DNA of 64,000 nucleotides, taken from an uncultured Saccharospirillaceae bacterium. Its GTDB lineage: Bacteria; Pseudomonadota; Gammaproteobacteria; Pseudomonadales; Oceanobacteraceae. The stretch is from the NCBI GenBank assembly GCA_947499545.1, contig CANMOZ010000001.1, forward strand, positions 1 through 64,000. Reading direction: 5' to 3'. Shown here piece by piece: positions 9,475 through 19,183 of this stretch (its first letter is position 1; the number at the start of each line of letters is the position of its first letter). A program made the position numbers and the translations under genes. The notes under the pieces were generated by a model. The model saw nothing but the letters and a program-made list of their open reading frames with translations, did not search any database and was not told where the DNA came from.

Positions 9475-10236
9475 ATGTATAAGCTTTCCTTTAGTATTTT
9501 ATGTGCTTCACTAGCCTTACTGCTTACAGCCTGTGACGATAATAAAGTCACAAATCCTCCATCGAAAAAAGATCAAAAGACCGAAAAGAAAGAAAACAAG
9601 GGCGACAAAGAAAACAAGGGCGACAAAGACAAGGATGTACCTGAAGATACTCCTGAAGAACCTAAAAAAGACGAAATACCACTACCCACTACTGCTGACT
9701 GTCTTGACATACCAGATGAGAAAGAACCAATATACGAAGGTGATAAGTCTCAAATTGAAGGTGAACGAAGAAATTCTGGCTGGATATCAAGTACAGACTC
9801 AAATACTGCCTGCTGGTTAAACCCTGCATCAGTAAATGGAGCAAACAGTGACTTTATTGTGGGTATAAAAGAAGGTGAGACTGTTACTTTAAACTTCACC
9901 CAAGGTATCAAAGATGTTTGGCTTAGGACCGCCGCTGCTACGCTACCAGGCAAATTGGGGAACCCAAAGATTACTAAAGAGTATATCGAGGCTCACCCAG
10001 AAAAAGTACATTGGTACTTTAGCCAAGAAACAAAAGGAACAATATCTGAAATGCAGAAAGGTTTAAACACAAACAACCTTATATTTACCGGCAAGCTAAT
10101 AAGTGAAAAACCAGCAATAGTAAAGCTTCATTATCGTTGGTACAACACTATCAACTTGAAGCCTGATGGCAGCGGAACAGCAGAAGAACAAGAGTTCAAA
10201 CTCACTCTATATAGAATGGTCGATAAGAAAAAGTAA
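9475..10236 (+). CDS. Putative lipoprotein with Lys/Glu/Asp-rich linker
   Basis: Starting at ATG 9475 (GAGAG upstream), the protein begins with a signal sequence ending in the lipobox LLTAC, with Cys20 as the probable lipidation site. Residues about 25-75 are a charged low-complexity linker with repeated KENKGD. The C-terminal ~180 residues form a soluble domain I do not recognise, with a pair of cysteines (near DCLD and ACWL). The ATG at 9442 would place 11 polar residues before the signal and is unlikely. Function unknown; probably on the outer or inner membrane facing the periplasm. Confidence 0.75.
   Translation: MYKLSFSILCASLALLLTACDDNKVTNPPSKKDQKTEKKENKGDKENKGDKDKDVPEDTPEEPKKDEIPLPTTADCLDIPDEKEPIYEGDKSQIEGERRNSGWISSTDSNTACWLNPASVNGANSDFIVGIKEGETVTLNFTQGIKDVWLRTAAATLPGKLGNPKITKEYIEAHPEKVHWYFSQETKGTISEMQKGLNTNNLIFTGKLISEKPAIVKLHYRWYNTINLKPDGSGTAEEQEFKLTLYRMVDKKK
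9589..9624 (+). repeat. 18-base tandem repeat, two copies
   Basis: The unit aaagaaaacaagggcgac occurs twice in direct tandem and encodes Lys-Glu-Asn-Lys-Gly-Asp in the linker of the lipoprotein. It is in frame, so copy change would only alter linker length. Confidence 0.85.
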
Positions 10237-10245
10237 TTTTTCCTC

Positions 10246-10272
10246 AAGGCCTAAGCAGCTTACTTAGGCCTT
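10246..10272. terminator. Perfect hairpin between convergent genes
   Basis: AAGGCCTAAG (10246-10255) pairs perfectly with 10263-10272 around a 7-base loop, 10 bases after the lipoprotein stop. Five Ts lie on its left side rather than after the right arm. It could help terminate transcription in either direction, but it lacks a canonical T tract. Confidence 0.45.
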
Positions 10273-10339
10273 ACTCATTCCCACTTGCTTCAATCAATCT
10301 TGCACAAAAGACTTATACACTCATTTTAAAACAGCAAGG

Positions 10340-10891
10340 TTAATCTGCAATGATGGTCATCGTTGTTGCACTGGGTTTACGCTGCTTGCCTTTCCCCAAA
10401 TGTATAGGAATTGCATAAATAGGATAAGTACCTGGGCGAATACTGGTCACTTCCAGGTTGTAACTCAATTTATTTTTGCTATAGGCTAAGCGAATTCCAC
10501 GCTTTTTAGCCACATATTTAAAGCGCATCATTTTTTTATAATATTCTGTAGACACGCCATGGCTTTTTGCCATACCCGGTATCAAAGATTCATCAAACCA
10601 ATCGACCAACAGCTGTTTTGAAGACTTGGTATAAATCATAAGATTTTTTTTATCGGTCGTACTCTTATGCAAACACCCATTGACAATACGGAAACCTGGG
10701 CGAAAGGATTTTGTCAATTTTCTATATCGACTTATATCCGTTACGCAGTGCTCTGGGTGTTGGTACGCAAAATCGCTTGGCATTGAGGCTTTGGCCTGAG
10801 GTTGGTTTGAAACCAACAAAGTGTCCGCAAAAACAAGTACAGCATTTTTTAACATCTCTAGATTCTCAGTTACACCTTTCCATAGCATCAC
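10340..10891 (-). CDS. Hypothetical exported protein downstream of dedD
   Basis: A 183-residue protein I do not recognise. From Met13 (10855) the N-terminus (MLKNAVLVFADTLL ... PQAKA) looks like a signal peptide; the rest is basic, with two cysteines (HCVTD, NGCLH) that could form a disulfide. The 5' end overlaps the dedD stop as TGATG, suggesting translational coupling if the upstream ATG is used. Its position corresponds to cvpA/purF in related genomes, but it matches neither. Confidence 0.55.
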   Translation of the reverse strand: MMLWKGVTENLEMLKNAVLVFADTLLVSNQPQAKASMPSDFAYQHPEHCVTDISRYRKLTKSFRPGFRIVNGCLHKSTTDKKNLMIYTKSSKQLLVDWFDESLIPGMAKSHGVSTEYYKKMMRFKYVAKKRGIRLAYSKNKLSYNLEVTSIRPGTYPIYAIPIHLGKGKQRKPSATTMTIIAD

Positions 10892-11595
10892 TCACCTGCT
10901 CGATAGCGAACAATGGAGGACTTCAAATTAAAAGCACTTTCAATGGCTCGTTTTTCTTTCTCTAACGCTTTTTTATTCATACTGGGGCCAACGTACACTC
11001 GTGTCAGTTTTGCATCTGAAGTGGTACGAATTTGAGCCTTGTACCCTTTATCCAATAAAGCCGCTTCTAAACGTTTTGCATTGGCATTATTGGAAAAGCT
11101 GCCTACCTGAATCGTCCACGCCAGAGGAGCACCCGTTTCATCAAATTTTATATCCACTAAGGGCTGCTTGATTGGAGAGGCCTCTTTTTTATCTGCCACA
11201 GTATTCTTTTGCTCAGCAGGCTTTTCAGACGCATCGCTTTTACTTATTTCAGCCGTTTCAGAATTAGACTCAACACTGGCAATCTGAGCGCTGGCTTGTT
11301 CGCTATTAGATGGCTCTTCCTCCTGATCAGAGTTTGCATTTTGCTGGTCATCATTCGCGGATTCATCCAATACGCTGTAATCCGGTTTTTTCGTATCCGC
11401 CAGCACATCACCGATTGTCCAGTCATGTTGTTTCATTTCAACATCCAGCCCTTCTGGCCTATCCGGCTGAGGAGGAATGTGCTCTTCTAAAACCAGCTCA
11501 GGTAGCGGCGCCTTTAACAAAGGGGGTAAGATGACAAGGCCCACCACGAGCACAACAATGGTGCCCACCAGTCGGTATTTAACCGAGTTATCCAT
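10888..11595 (-). CDS. dedD: SPOR-domain cell division protein, DedD-like
   Basis: A 235-residue bitopic protein. There is one N-terminal membrane segment (residues about 9-27), then a long acidic Ser/Gln/Glu-rich periplasmic linker (about 60-150), and a C-terminal SPOR domain (about 158-235: WTIQVGSF, NAKRLEAALLDKGY, TRVYVGP). SPOR domains bind denuded peptidoglycan at the septum. GGAGG lies 7 bases before the ATG. The start overlaps the folC end by 8 bases, as expected for the folC-dedD operon. Confidence 0.9.
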   Translation of the reverse strand: MDNSVKYRLVGTIVVLVVGLVILPPLLKAPLPELVLEEHIPPQPDRPEGLDVEMKQHDWTIGDVLADTKKPDYSVLDESANDDQQNANSDQEEEPSNSEQASAQIASVESNSETAEISKSDASEKPAEQKNTVADKKEASPIKQPLVDIKFDETGAPLAWTIQVGSFSNNANAKRLEAALLDKGYKAQIRTTSDAKLTRVYVGPSMNKKALEKEKRAIESAFNLKSSIVRYRAGE

Positions 11596-12943
11596 GACTT
11601 TCCCTCCGTTTTGACCACGCCAATGCTTCCGTTATCGTCACAAAAGACCCCAAGACGATTAATTCACAGGGCTGCTCTTCTAATATGTTCAATGCTTCAT
11701 CCACACTGGCATATTGACCTATCACTCGACTGGCGTCAGAAAAATCGGCCCGTTCAGCTAAGGCTTCCGCAGACAAGCCTCTATCCGTGGGCAAAGAAAC
11801 CAAGCACCACTGGTCAATTTCATCCAGCTCCCTGACAACAGACGCAACATCCTTATCAGACAACATGCCCAACACAGCAATGCGAACGGGATGGGTACGC
11901 TTAGATCTTTTCAGTTGTTGATTTAACAACCGCGCAGAATCTGGGTTGTGTGCCACATCCAACACCATGGCTCGAGGCTTTTCGATCTTTTGAAAACGTC
12001 CCGTTAGCTGAGCATTAACCAAAGACTCAGCTAAAACCTCATGATCAAATGGAATGTCCAGAAGCGACAAAACCTGAAGCGCTGTTGGTAAATTCACCAA
12101 GGGCAGCCTAGGGGCACGAGGAATCTCAAGTGATTGAAGTCTGGATTGAGTATCCGAAGAGGTAAAAACCCATCGATCTGAGGCAACCTCACGAAAATCA
12201 AATGACTTTTCCTTTTGCAGTAGCTGACACTTTGTTGACTCCACAATGTCGACAAATGCTGGGTATTCTTTTGTTTCACCAACCACTAGGGGTTTATTAG
12301 GGCGAGCAATGCTGGCTTTCTCAAAGGCAATCTGATTCAAGTCATTACCTAAAAAAGCTTCATGATCCAACCCAATGCTGGTTACCACGGCAATGTCTGG
12401 ATCAACAATATTAACGGCATCTAAGCGCCCTCCGAGCCCAACTTCTAATATTAAGAAATCTAACTCATGACGTTTGAACGTTTCCAATGCCGCTAATGTG
12501 GTAAATTCAAAAAAGGATAATGAAATATTGCCACGCGTTTTTTGAACCTCAACCAATGCATCAATAAATACGGCATCCTGAACGGGTTCGCCTTGAATTC
12601 TCACTCGCTCATTAAACGAATTAAAGTGAGGTGAACTGTACACACCCACTCGCTGCTGATGACTCATTAAAGCCGCTTCTATGTAAGCGGCCGTAGACCC
12701 CTTACCATTGGTACCTGCAATCGTAATAATTCTGGGTAGCTTATTTGAAACGCCTGCTAAATCCTTAGCCGTTTGTACTTGGAGGTTTTCGGCAACCTGC
12801 TTGAGACGCTCTAGCCCCAAATCAATTTCTTTAGAATGCAAATGAAGCAAATACTCCATCCACTCATCCATGGTGCTATTTAGATTAGGTGTCATGCTAC
12901 TGTCTGAATGAGTCATCGTTATACTTGAATGAATCTTGTTCAT
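11588..12943 (-). CDS. folC: Bifunctional dihydrofolate/folylpolyglutamate synthase
   Basis: FolC adds glutamate to dihydropteroate and to folates, using ATP. The P-loop is GTNGKGST near residue 77, followed by VGVYSSPHFNSFNERVRI and LEVGLGGRLDAVN, both family signatures; VLDVAHNPDS marks the C-terminal domain. The length of 451 residues is slightly above E. coli (422) because of about 24 extra N-terminal residues; Met25 is an alternative start. The ATG overlaps the trpF stop as ATGA. accD, which usually separates trpF and folC in gammaproteobacteria, is missing here. Confidence 0.95.
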   Translation of the reverse strand: MNKIHSSITMTHSDSSMTPNLNSTMDEWMEYLLHLHSKEIDLGLERLKQVAENLQVQTAKDLAGVSNKLPRIITIAGTNGKGSTAAYIEAALMSHQQRVGVYSSPHFNSFNERVRIQGEPVQDAVFIDALVEVQKTRGNISLSFFEFTTLAALETFKRHELDFLILEVGLGGRLDAVNIVDPDIAVVTSIGLDHEAFLGNDLNQIAFEKASIARPNKPLVVGETKEYPAFVDIVESTKCQLLQKEKSFDFREVASDRWVFTSSDTQSRLQSLEIPRAPRLPLVNLPTALQVLSLLDIPFDHEVLAESLVNAQLTGRFQKIEKPRAMVLDVAHNPDSARLLNQQLKRSKRTHPVRIAVLGMLSDKDVASVVRELDEIDQWCLVSLPTDRGLSAEALAERADFSDASRVIGQYASVDEALNILEEQPCELIVLGSFVTITEALAWSKRRESHG

Positions 12944-13581
12944 GATTGTCCATCTGCCTTAGCAACCGCATTCACAAAGGCTTCCATTTTATGGAGGGAT
13001 TTTTTTCCGGGTTGATCTTCAATACCCCCGCTCACATCAACCGCAAATGGCTGAGTCTGTAAAATGGCAGACGTAACATTGTCTGATGTTAAGCCGCCCG
13101 CCAACACAATAGGTTGAGTGCACTGTGATGGAATCCATGACCAATTAAATTGTTTACCCGTGCCTCCCGGCTGGTTTGGCACATAAGCATCCAGAAGCAG
13201 TGCCTTGGCATTCGGAAATTGGATGATGTCTTTTTCAAGTTGATGTTTTGACTCAACTCTTAGCGCTTTTATGTAGGGAATATTGAACTGCTGACAAAAG
13301 GCATCTGTTTCGTTGCCATGGAATTGGATCAGGGTCGGCTGAACTTCTACGATCAGTTTCCGGACAAAATCTGGCTCAGCGTCCACGACCAGCGCAACGA
13401 TGCTGACAAAAGGGGGCAGCTGGGCACGTATAGTCTTCGCATCTTCCAAGGTAATATTCCGTTTACTTTTTTCGTAGAAAACGAACCCTATTGCATCAAC
13501 ACCCAAACGAATGGCAGCTTGAGCATCAGCCAAGCGTGTAAACCCACAAAACTTAATCCGTGTTCGAAACTCATTGCTCAT
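12940..13581 (-). CDS. trpF: Phosphoribosylanthranilate isomerase
   Basis: TrpF catalyses the Amadori rearrangement of phosphoribosylanthranilate to CdRP in tryptophan synthesis. The general base C12 (KFCGFTR) and general acid D131 (LLLDAY) are both present, as are QFHGNE and the phosphate-binding VDVSGGIE. The length of 213 residues is normal. It begins inside the 3' end of truA (11-base overlap) and its stop overlaps the folC start, so translation is probably coupled along truA-trpF-folC-dedD. Confidence 0.96.
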   Translation of the reverse strand: MSNEFRTRIKFCGFTRLADAQAAIRLGVDAIGFVFYEKSKRNITLEDAKTIRAQLPPFVSIVALVVDAEPDFVRKLIVEVQPTLIQFHGNETDAFCQQFNIPYIKALRVESKHQLEKDIIQFPNAKALLLDAYVPNQPGGTGKQFNWSWIPSQCTQPIVLAGGLTSDNVTSAILQTQPFAVDVSGGIEDQPGKKSLHKMEAFVNAVAKADGQS

Positions 13582-14440
13582 CCGTCACCCCCGGAATGGG
13601 TTTTAAAAACTTGGGGTAATGCACTTGGCTCGACACCACGAAATGATCTGGGTAATAAGCGCGCGCAAAATACAGTCCTTGACTTGGCGCCGTTATCCCG
13701 GCTTGCTTACGATCTTTCGCTTCTAAAACCGTTTGCGCCCATTCGACATCCGCCTCACCTTGACCGATAGGAATCAGAACGCCCATCAAATTCCTCACCA
13801 TATGGTACAGGAATGCGTTCGCTTTTATATCCGCTATCACAAAATCTCCATGCCGCGACACTCTAACATGATGAATGTCGCGAACAGCGGATTTAGCTTG
13901 GCAATCTTGTGCTCTCAATGAAGTGAAATCGTGCTCACCCACAAAATACTGTGCGGCCTGGTGCATTCGATTTGCGTCTAAAGCATGACGCCACCAACTT
14001 AGTTGTCCTTCTTGAAGCGCTGGTCTCACTCGGCTGTTATCAATGACATAAAAGTAGCGGCGTGCAATCGCGCTAAAGCGCGCATGAAAGGGTTGCTCAG
14101 CAGGCCCAACCCACTCAACACTTACGCCTTTCGGTAAATTTGCGTTGATCCCCATCCACCAATTGTACTCTGCCCGCTGTGCATGAGTCTCAAAGTGAAT
14201 CACTTGCCCTGACCCGTGCACCCCAGCATCGGTTCTTCCAGCACAAACCACTGATACCGTCTCATTTGCTACACGGCTGATAGCGGATTCTAATGCCGAT
14301 TGAACAGACTCGACCTCTGGCTGATGCTTTTGTCTTTGCCAGCCATGAAAACAGGCCCCATTGTAAGCAACCACTGCAACCCAACGATAAATGGGTGGCG
14401 AATTTAAGGAGTTCAATGCTTCATCTGAGTTCGTAGGCAT
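13571..14440 (-). CDS. truA: tRNA pseudouridine(38-40) synthase
   Basis: TruA converts uridines 38-40 of tRNA anticodon arms to pseudouridine. The catalytic Asp is D71 in CAGRTDAGVH, and the family blocks VAYNGACFHGWQRQ and FLYHMVRNLMG are present. I place the start at ATG 14440 (289 residues). The frame stays open to 14566, but the extra part would overlap the fimV terminator hairpin and exceeds the usual length of about 270. It is followed by overlapping trpF. Confidence 0.95.
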   Translation of the reverse strand: MPTNSDEALNSLNSPPIYRWVAVVAYNGACFHGWQRQKHQPEVESVQSALESAISRVANETVSVVCAGRTDAGVHGSGQVIHFETHAQRAEYNWWMGINANLPKGVSVEWVGPAEQPFHARFSAIARRYFYVIDNSRVRPALQEGQLSWWRHALDANRMHQAAQYFVGEHDFTSLRAQDCQAKSAVRDIHHVRVSRHGDFVIADIKANAFLYHMVRNLMGVLIPIGQGEADVEWAQTVLEAKDRKQAGITAPSQGLYFARAYYPDHFVVSSQVHYPKFLKPIPGVTDEQ

Positions 14441-14483
14441 AGCAGCTTTGGTTAAGACTAATGACGTTGGGAGATTATGGCGT

Positions 14484-14527
14484 AAAAAAAACGCCAGTGT
14501 CATTAAAGCACAATGACACTGGCGTTT
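14484..14527 (-). terminator. Rho-independent terminator after fimV
   Basis: On the minus strand a perfect 16-base stem (arms 14512-14527 and 14489-14504) with a 7-base loop is followed by a run of Ts (14490-14484). It starts 69 bases past the fimV stop and separates fimV from truA. Confidence 0.92.
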
Positions 14528-14595
14528 GAATGGATCTTCTCTCGCTCTTTGCCTGACAACCAACATTTGTCAGGCAAAGGATTCTGAGGGTTTAG

Positions 14596-17500
14596 CTAGG
14601 CAATCGAATCCAACAGTTTTTGGGCATCGGCTTTTTGTTGGTCATTCCCCTCATCCATGACCTCTTGAAGAATATCTTTTGCCCCTTCAATATCATCCAT
14701 ATCGATATAAGCGCGAGCCAAGTCCAGCTTAGTTTCAGCCTCATCGGTTCCACCCAGGAAGCTCATATCTTCGTCGCCACCATCTAAATTGATGGAGTCT
14801 AGGTCAACTGACAACGCTTTCTCTTTAGCAGGTGCCGGCGGAGGTGGTGCTGGTGCAGGCTCTGGTTCTGCTGGTGCAGCGACTTCAGGGGCAGCGATCG
14901 GTTCTGGTGCAGGCGGTGCGTCTGCATCCAGACCCAGCCCAAAGTCGACATCTCCCATATCAGAATCAAGTGAATCTAACGACATATCATCGGAAGCATC
15001 TAAATCAGCACCCGCTGTGAGAGCCGGTGCACTCACAGCAGGAGCGTCCTCCAAGCCACCCATGTCAAAGTCTAAACCGGCATCAGCCGACATTTCTGGC
15101 TCAGCCGACTCTGCTGGTGCATCAGCATCGGTTGAAAGACCGCCCATATCAAAATCCATTGACATCGAATCAGAATCATCAGCTGACTCCAATGTGTCAG
15201 TGTCAGCAGATAAATCAGGCACATCGGCAGGCAGTTCAGCATCAAACCCATCGAAATCCATGCTCATACCCGAGTCAGCCGAAGCATCTTCATCCAACTC
15301 AGGTAATTCCATACTCGGTGGCAACTCAGGCTCATCTTGACCGGCGTCAGGTTGTGCAGAAGTCAACGAAGTTAAATCGAATTCTAACGTCGTCTCTTCT
15401 TCTGGCTCTTCTTCCTCTTCGGCCATTTCAGGCGCATCGAGGTCAATATCACCGACGTCGAACTCCAGGTTATTATCTTCAGCAGGCATTTGCTCATCTG
15501 TCTGCATCTCAGCTTCGAGGTCATCAAGCGAAATCTCTCCGCTTAGGTCTTCTTCCATCGGCGCTTCAGGCTCTGGAGCTGCAGGTTTTGATTCACCGAA
15601 ATCCGAGATACCTGCTTCTAAATCTCCAAGATCTAAATCACCAATTTCCTCTGGCTCAACGGATTTGAAATTAGCGGCCAAGGCATCGGCACGAGCCACA
15701 TCAGAAGCATCACCTAACGCCTGAACAGCGGCTTTCTGATTGTTGAAACTCATTTCATCTTTTAGTTCGGCGTAGACTTCCATGAGTTTTAGGTGAACAT
15801 CCACACGACTGCCATCAACTTGCAGGGCTTCTTTCAAGAGTTGCTGGGCTTTTTCATGGCGCCCATAAGTCATAGCATCTTCAGCATCTTTTAGCAGCTC
15901 GTCCACTCCAGGTGCAGAATCTTCTTCAAACTCGAGACCTGTAGCAGCTGGTGCACCAGCATAAGCAAGATCAGCCCCCATGCCGACGTCGCTCATATCT
16001 GACTCGTAATACTCTTCATCATCCTCAGCCGCTTCACGACGTTTCTTAATCATCATGACGGCAAGTAAGGCGATGATGACAGCAATAGCACCACCAACGG
16101 GTAACATTAAGTCACCACCCAAAACGCTATCGAGGAGGCTTTGACTTGCCTCCTCGTTGTTAGCAGAAACACGCTGTGAATCTTGTTTATCGGTATCTGG
16201 GGGCGTTTCATCCACAGTCGAACTGTCAACCTGGGCAGTGTCAACTGAGTCATCTTCTTCCTCTACAACGCTTTCTTCTTCAAACTCATCCCTGTCAACG
16301 GAGTCATCAGGTGTTTGAGTGGTTTGAGCTTGTAGGTTGGCGAGTTGTTCATCCTTTAACGCGATCAAACGCTGTAAGGTTTGAACTTGTTCTTGCAAAT
16401 CTTGAAGGCGGCCTTTTAATTCAACGTTTTCACGACGTGATCTATCCAGCTCTTCTTGAGCCAACTTCAACTGTCTAGCCGCTTCGCCACCAGACGTGCC
16501 TTTCGAATCACCCGTCGCACGACCAGATTTGTTATCGGAAGACGTTGCTGAAAGCAAACGCAGCTCATCACGCTCAACCGTGCCTGTTGACGTACCAGAT
16601 GCGTCTTTATCCGTCGCATCTATCTGTGCGACACGAGTACCCCGGAACTCATCAAACAGTTGATTCTGACGACGCACTTCAGCAAGTGCGACACGACGAT
16701 TGCGACTGGCAATTTCATCTGCGGTTGGAATTCTGAGGGTGCGATTCCTCTTTAGACGGTTAATATTGCCCTGAATGAAGGCATCAGGATTAATATCCTG
16801 AATCGCTAGCATTACCTGTTGAGGCGTGTAATCACGCTCGGGGTGTACGGTTCTTGCTATCTCCCAAAGCGTATCGTTCTTCTGAACTTCATAAGTGAAA
16901 CGTTCATCCTGGCGGTCTCGCGTTGAAGGCTGGTCGCTTGAACCAGTTACCGAGTCAGAGTGTCGTGTACTGCTTCCCTTGGAGGTAGAGGAAGTACTGG
17001 AACGCGTAGCAGGTACATCACCATGGGAAGCATCCGCCACTTTGCGACCGCTGTCTACTCGCCCACCTTTAGTGAGCTCGTCGGATGCTTCAGACTCCTT
17101 TGGCGGTGTATACCCTAATAGTTCAGCTTCTAGGTCTGAGTCTGATTTAACGCCACGCTTGTCATAGTCGGGTTCTTTAGAGCCGAGCGCTTCCGTTAAT
17201 CCAGCATCTTCAGCTTTAGCAGCTTGAATTCTTGTTCCTGGTTCATTAGAGAAAACAGGCGGATCAAGCAGCAGAGTAACTTCTTTCAGAACTCGACCAT
17301 TTGGCCACTCAACCCGAATAAGAAAGTTCAAGAAAGGCTCACGCACCAAATCATTCGAGCGAATCCGGATGACACGGCCTGAACCAGAACCTTGGAGTTC
17401 AATCTTTAAAGATTGAATAAAATAGCCGCGGGGTATACCTGCTCTCGCATAATCTTCTTTAGAAGCAAGGGACGCTTTTATTTCCCATTGCTCTAGAGTT

Positions 17501-17646
17501 TGATCATCATAAATAGGGACCTCAGCATCTAATGGCTGATTGAGTGCCGACAAAAGTCGGACTTCTCCCAATCCCAGTGCGTGCAACCAGTTGGAGGCAA
17601 GCAATGCACTCAAGAGGAGGATTCCGGACGCAAGATTGCGAATCAT
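14596..17646 (-). CDS. fimV: FimV/HubP-family polar pilus assembly protein
   Basis: A 1016-residue inner-membrane protein. In order: signal peptide (1-22), conserved FimV N-terminal region (LGEVRLLSALNQPLDAEVPI, about 27-140), Ser-rich linker, LysM-type peptidoglycan-binding domain (YEVQKNDTLWEIARTVHP, about 250-310), coiled coil (about 385-440), membrane segment (about 517-537), a very acidic cytoplasmic region with TPR-like helices, and a C-terminal FimV domain (LDLARAYIDMDDIEGA, last 50). FimV organises the cell pole and supports type IV pili. Its place between asd and truA is conserved in gammaproteobacteria. It ends at a strong terminator. Confidence 0.95.
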   Translation of the reverse strand: MIRNLASGILLLSALLASNWLHALGLGEVRLLSALNQPLDAEVPIYDDQTLEQWEIKASLASKEDYARAGIPRGYFIQSLKIELQGSGSGRVIRIRSNDLVREPFLNFLIRVEWPNGRVLKEVTLLLDPPVFSNEPGTRIQAAKAEDAGLTEALGSKEPDYDKRGVKSDSDLEAELLGYTPPKESEASDELTKGGRVDSGRKVADASHGDVPATRSSTSSTSKGSSTRHSDSVTGSSDQPSTRDRQDERFTYEVQKNDTLWEIARTVHPERDYTPQQVMLAIQDINPDAFIQGNINRLKRNRTLRIPTADEIASRNRRVALAEVRRQNQLFDEFRGTRVAQIDATDKDASGTSTGTVERDELRLLSATSSDNKSGRATGDSKGTSGGEAARQLKLAQEELDRSRRENVELKGRLQDLQEQVQTLQRLIALKDEQLANLQAQTTQTPDDSVDRDEFEEESVVEEEDDSVDTAQVDSSTVDETPPDTDKQDSQRVSANNEEASQSLLDSVLGGDLMLPVGGAIAVIIALLAVMMIKKRREAAEDDEEYYESDMSDVGMGADLAYAGAPAATGLEFEEDSAPGVDELLKDAEDAMTYGRHEKAQQLLKEALQVDGSRVDVHLKLMEVYAELKDEMSFNNQKAAVQALGDASDVARADALAANFKSVEPEEIGDLDLGDLEAGISDFGESKPAAPEPEAPMEEDLSGEISLDDLEAEMQTDEQMPAEDNNLEFDVGDIDLDAPEMAEEEEEPEEETTLEFDLTSLTSAQPDAGQDEPELPPSMELPELDEDASADSGMSMDFDGFDAELPADVPDLSADTDTLESADDSDSMSMDFDMGGLSTDADAPAESAEPEMSADAGLDFDMGGLEDAPAVSAPALTAGADLDASDDMSLDSLDSDMGDVDFGLGLDADAPPAPEPIAAPEVAAPAEPEPAPAPPPPAPAKEKALSVDLDSINLDGGDEDMSFLGGTDEAETKLDLARAYIDMDDIEGAKDILQEVMDEGNDQQKADAQKLLDSIA

Positions 17647-17901
17647 AATAAGCTGATCCTTCTTACTTATTTCAAGTAGCTAACCCAACTGGCCAACAAA
17701 CGACGTACGGCACAGCATATTGAGAAAAGCTTGCGGTTGAAAAGTTAGTGTCTAAGTATCAAATATCAGCTTCTTATTATCAACTGACACTAACTGTGAA
17801 ACTGTTGCCAAGCCTTTAAAAATCTTAACTTTCTGAACGACTCCACACTTTTCCTGAGTCAGTATGGCAGAAAGTTAAAATCTTGCTTAATGCGTTACAG
17901 C

Positions 17902-19008
17902 CTATTTTTCAGACAGTACTAGCCTTAATACACGACGTAACGGCTCAGCAGCACCCCACAACAATTGATCGCCAACGGTAAATATTGAGTACATATTAGG
18001 TGCAACAGATAATTTTCTTAAACGTCCAACAGCAATATCTAAGCCACCTGAAATCGAAGCAGGGGTTAAATATTTTTTAGAAGCCTCAGGTGAATTTTCA
18101 ACATATCGAACCCACTCGTTACCTTCTTTGAGATACTCTTCCACTTCAGAAACGGATAAGTCTTCTTTTAATTTCAACGTTAAGGCTTGACTATGACAAC
18201 GCAGCGTTCCAACACGAACACATAAACCGTCAACACCGATACTGGCTTCACGTCCTAAAATTTTGTTTGTCTCAACTTCGGCTTTCCACTCTTCTTTACT
18301 TAGGCCGGGCGCTTTTACACTGTCAATCCAAGGAATCAAGCTACCACCTAAAGGCACACCAAACTCACTTTGAGGGAAACGTTCTTCAGACTGCATGTTG
18401 TGTGTAATTTGTTTCTCGATAGCCAAAATATTTTCACTGGGACTGGCTTGCGTTTTAGTTTGATAGATCGACCCCATCTGATTAATCAGTTCCGCCATGC
18501 TCTTGGCACCTGCACCGCTTGCAGCCTGATAGGTCATAGGTATGATCCATTCCACCAAGTCGCGCCTGACCAAACCGTCAATGGCCATTAGCATTAGACT
18601 AACGGTGCAATTACCTCCGACGAAGGTTTTTGTTCCTGAGAGAATGGCGTCTTTTATAAGATTGGCATTAATAGGGTCTAAAACGATCTCAGATCGATTA
18701 TCCATCCTCAAATGTGAAGCGGCGTCAATCCAATACCCTTGCCAGCCTTTTTGGTAAAGATCTTCATAAACTTTTTGGGTGTAATCGCTTCCCTGAGTCA
18801 CGATCAGTGCATCCATCTCCATCAGGGCATTAAAATCGTAAGCATCCAACAATGTATCGTTTGCAGCCCACTCATAGGGAGACGCTTGTCCCGCTTGCGA
18901 GGTTGTAAATAAAAAAGGAGTGCAATGATCAAAATCCTTCTCAGCCAGCATGCGCTCAACCAGCACAGAGCCAACCATGCCGCGCCATCCAACCAACCCC
19001 AGTTTCAT
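17902..19008 (-). CDS. asd: Aspartate-semialdehyde dehydrogenase
   Basis: Asd reduces aspartyl phosphate to aspartate semialdehyde, feeding lysine, diaminopimelate, methionine and threonine synthesis. The active-site Cys is C134 in GGNCTVSL (C135 in E. coli), and the NADP-binding N-terminus is LGLVGWRGMVGSVL. ATG 19008 is preceded by GAGGAG, so the longer frame to 19023 is rejected. The length of 368 residues matches the Gram-negative type. It lies between leuB and fimV, the usual order. Confidence 0.96.
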   Translation of the reverse strand: MKLGLVGWRGMVGSVLVERMLAEKDFDHCTPFLFTTSQAGQASPYEWAANDTLLDAYDFNALMEMDALIVTQGSDYTQKVYEDLYQKGWQGYWIDAASHLRMDNRSEIVLDPINANLIKDAILSGTKTFVGGNCTVSLMLMAIDGLVRRDLVEWIIPMTYQAASGAGAKSMAELINQMGSIYQTKTQASPSENILAIEKQITHNMQSEERFPQSEFGVPLGGSLIPWIDSVKAPGLSKEEWKAEVETNKILGREASIGVDGLCVRVGTLRCHSQALTLKLKEDLSVSEVEEYLKEGNEWVRYVENSPEASKKYLTPASISGGLDIAVGRLRKLSVAPNMYSIFTVGDQLLWGAAEPLRRVLRLVLSEK

Positions 19009-19183
19009 TACTTTTCTCCTCAATCACGCTTACCTCGACAGAGGCATAACATGCAACGGTTATTTATTTAAGACTTTAGTAAGAATGCTTATGAATGAAG
19101 CCATGACGCCTCAAAAAAACGTCGGGCGGTTTCATATAACGGAAGACCGCAGCAAGGAAGACACCTAGCTGCGGCACAGGGGA

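Noticed and set aside
14789-15668. Long plus-strand ORFs (183 and 213 residues) opposite fimV
   Set aside because: They are antisense shadows of the acidic, low-complexity fimV region and have Ser/Ala- or His/Gln-rich compositions with no motif.
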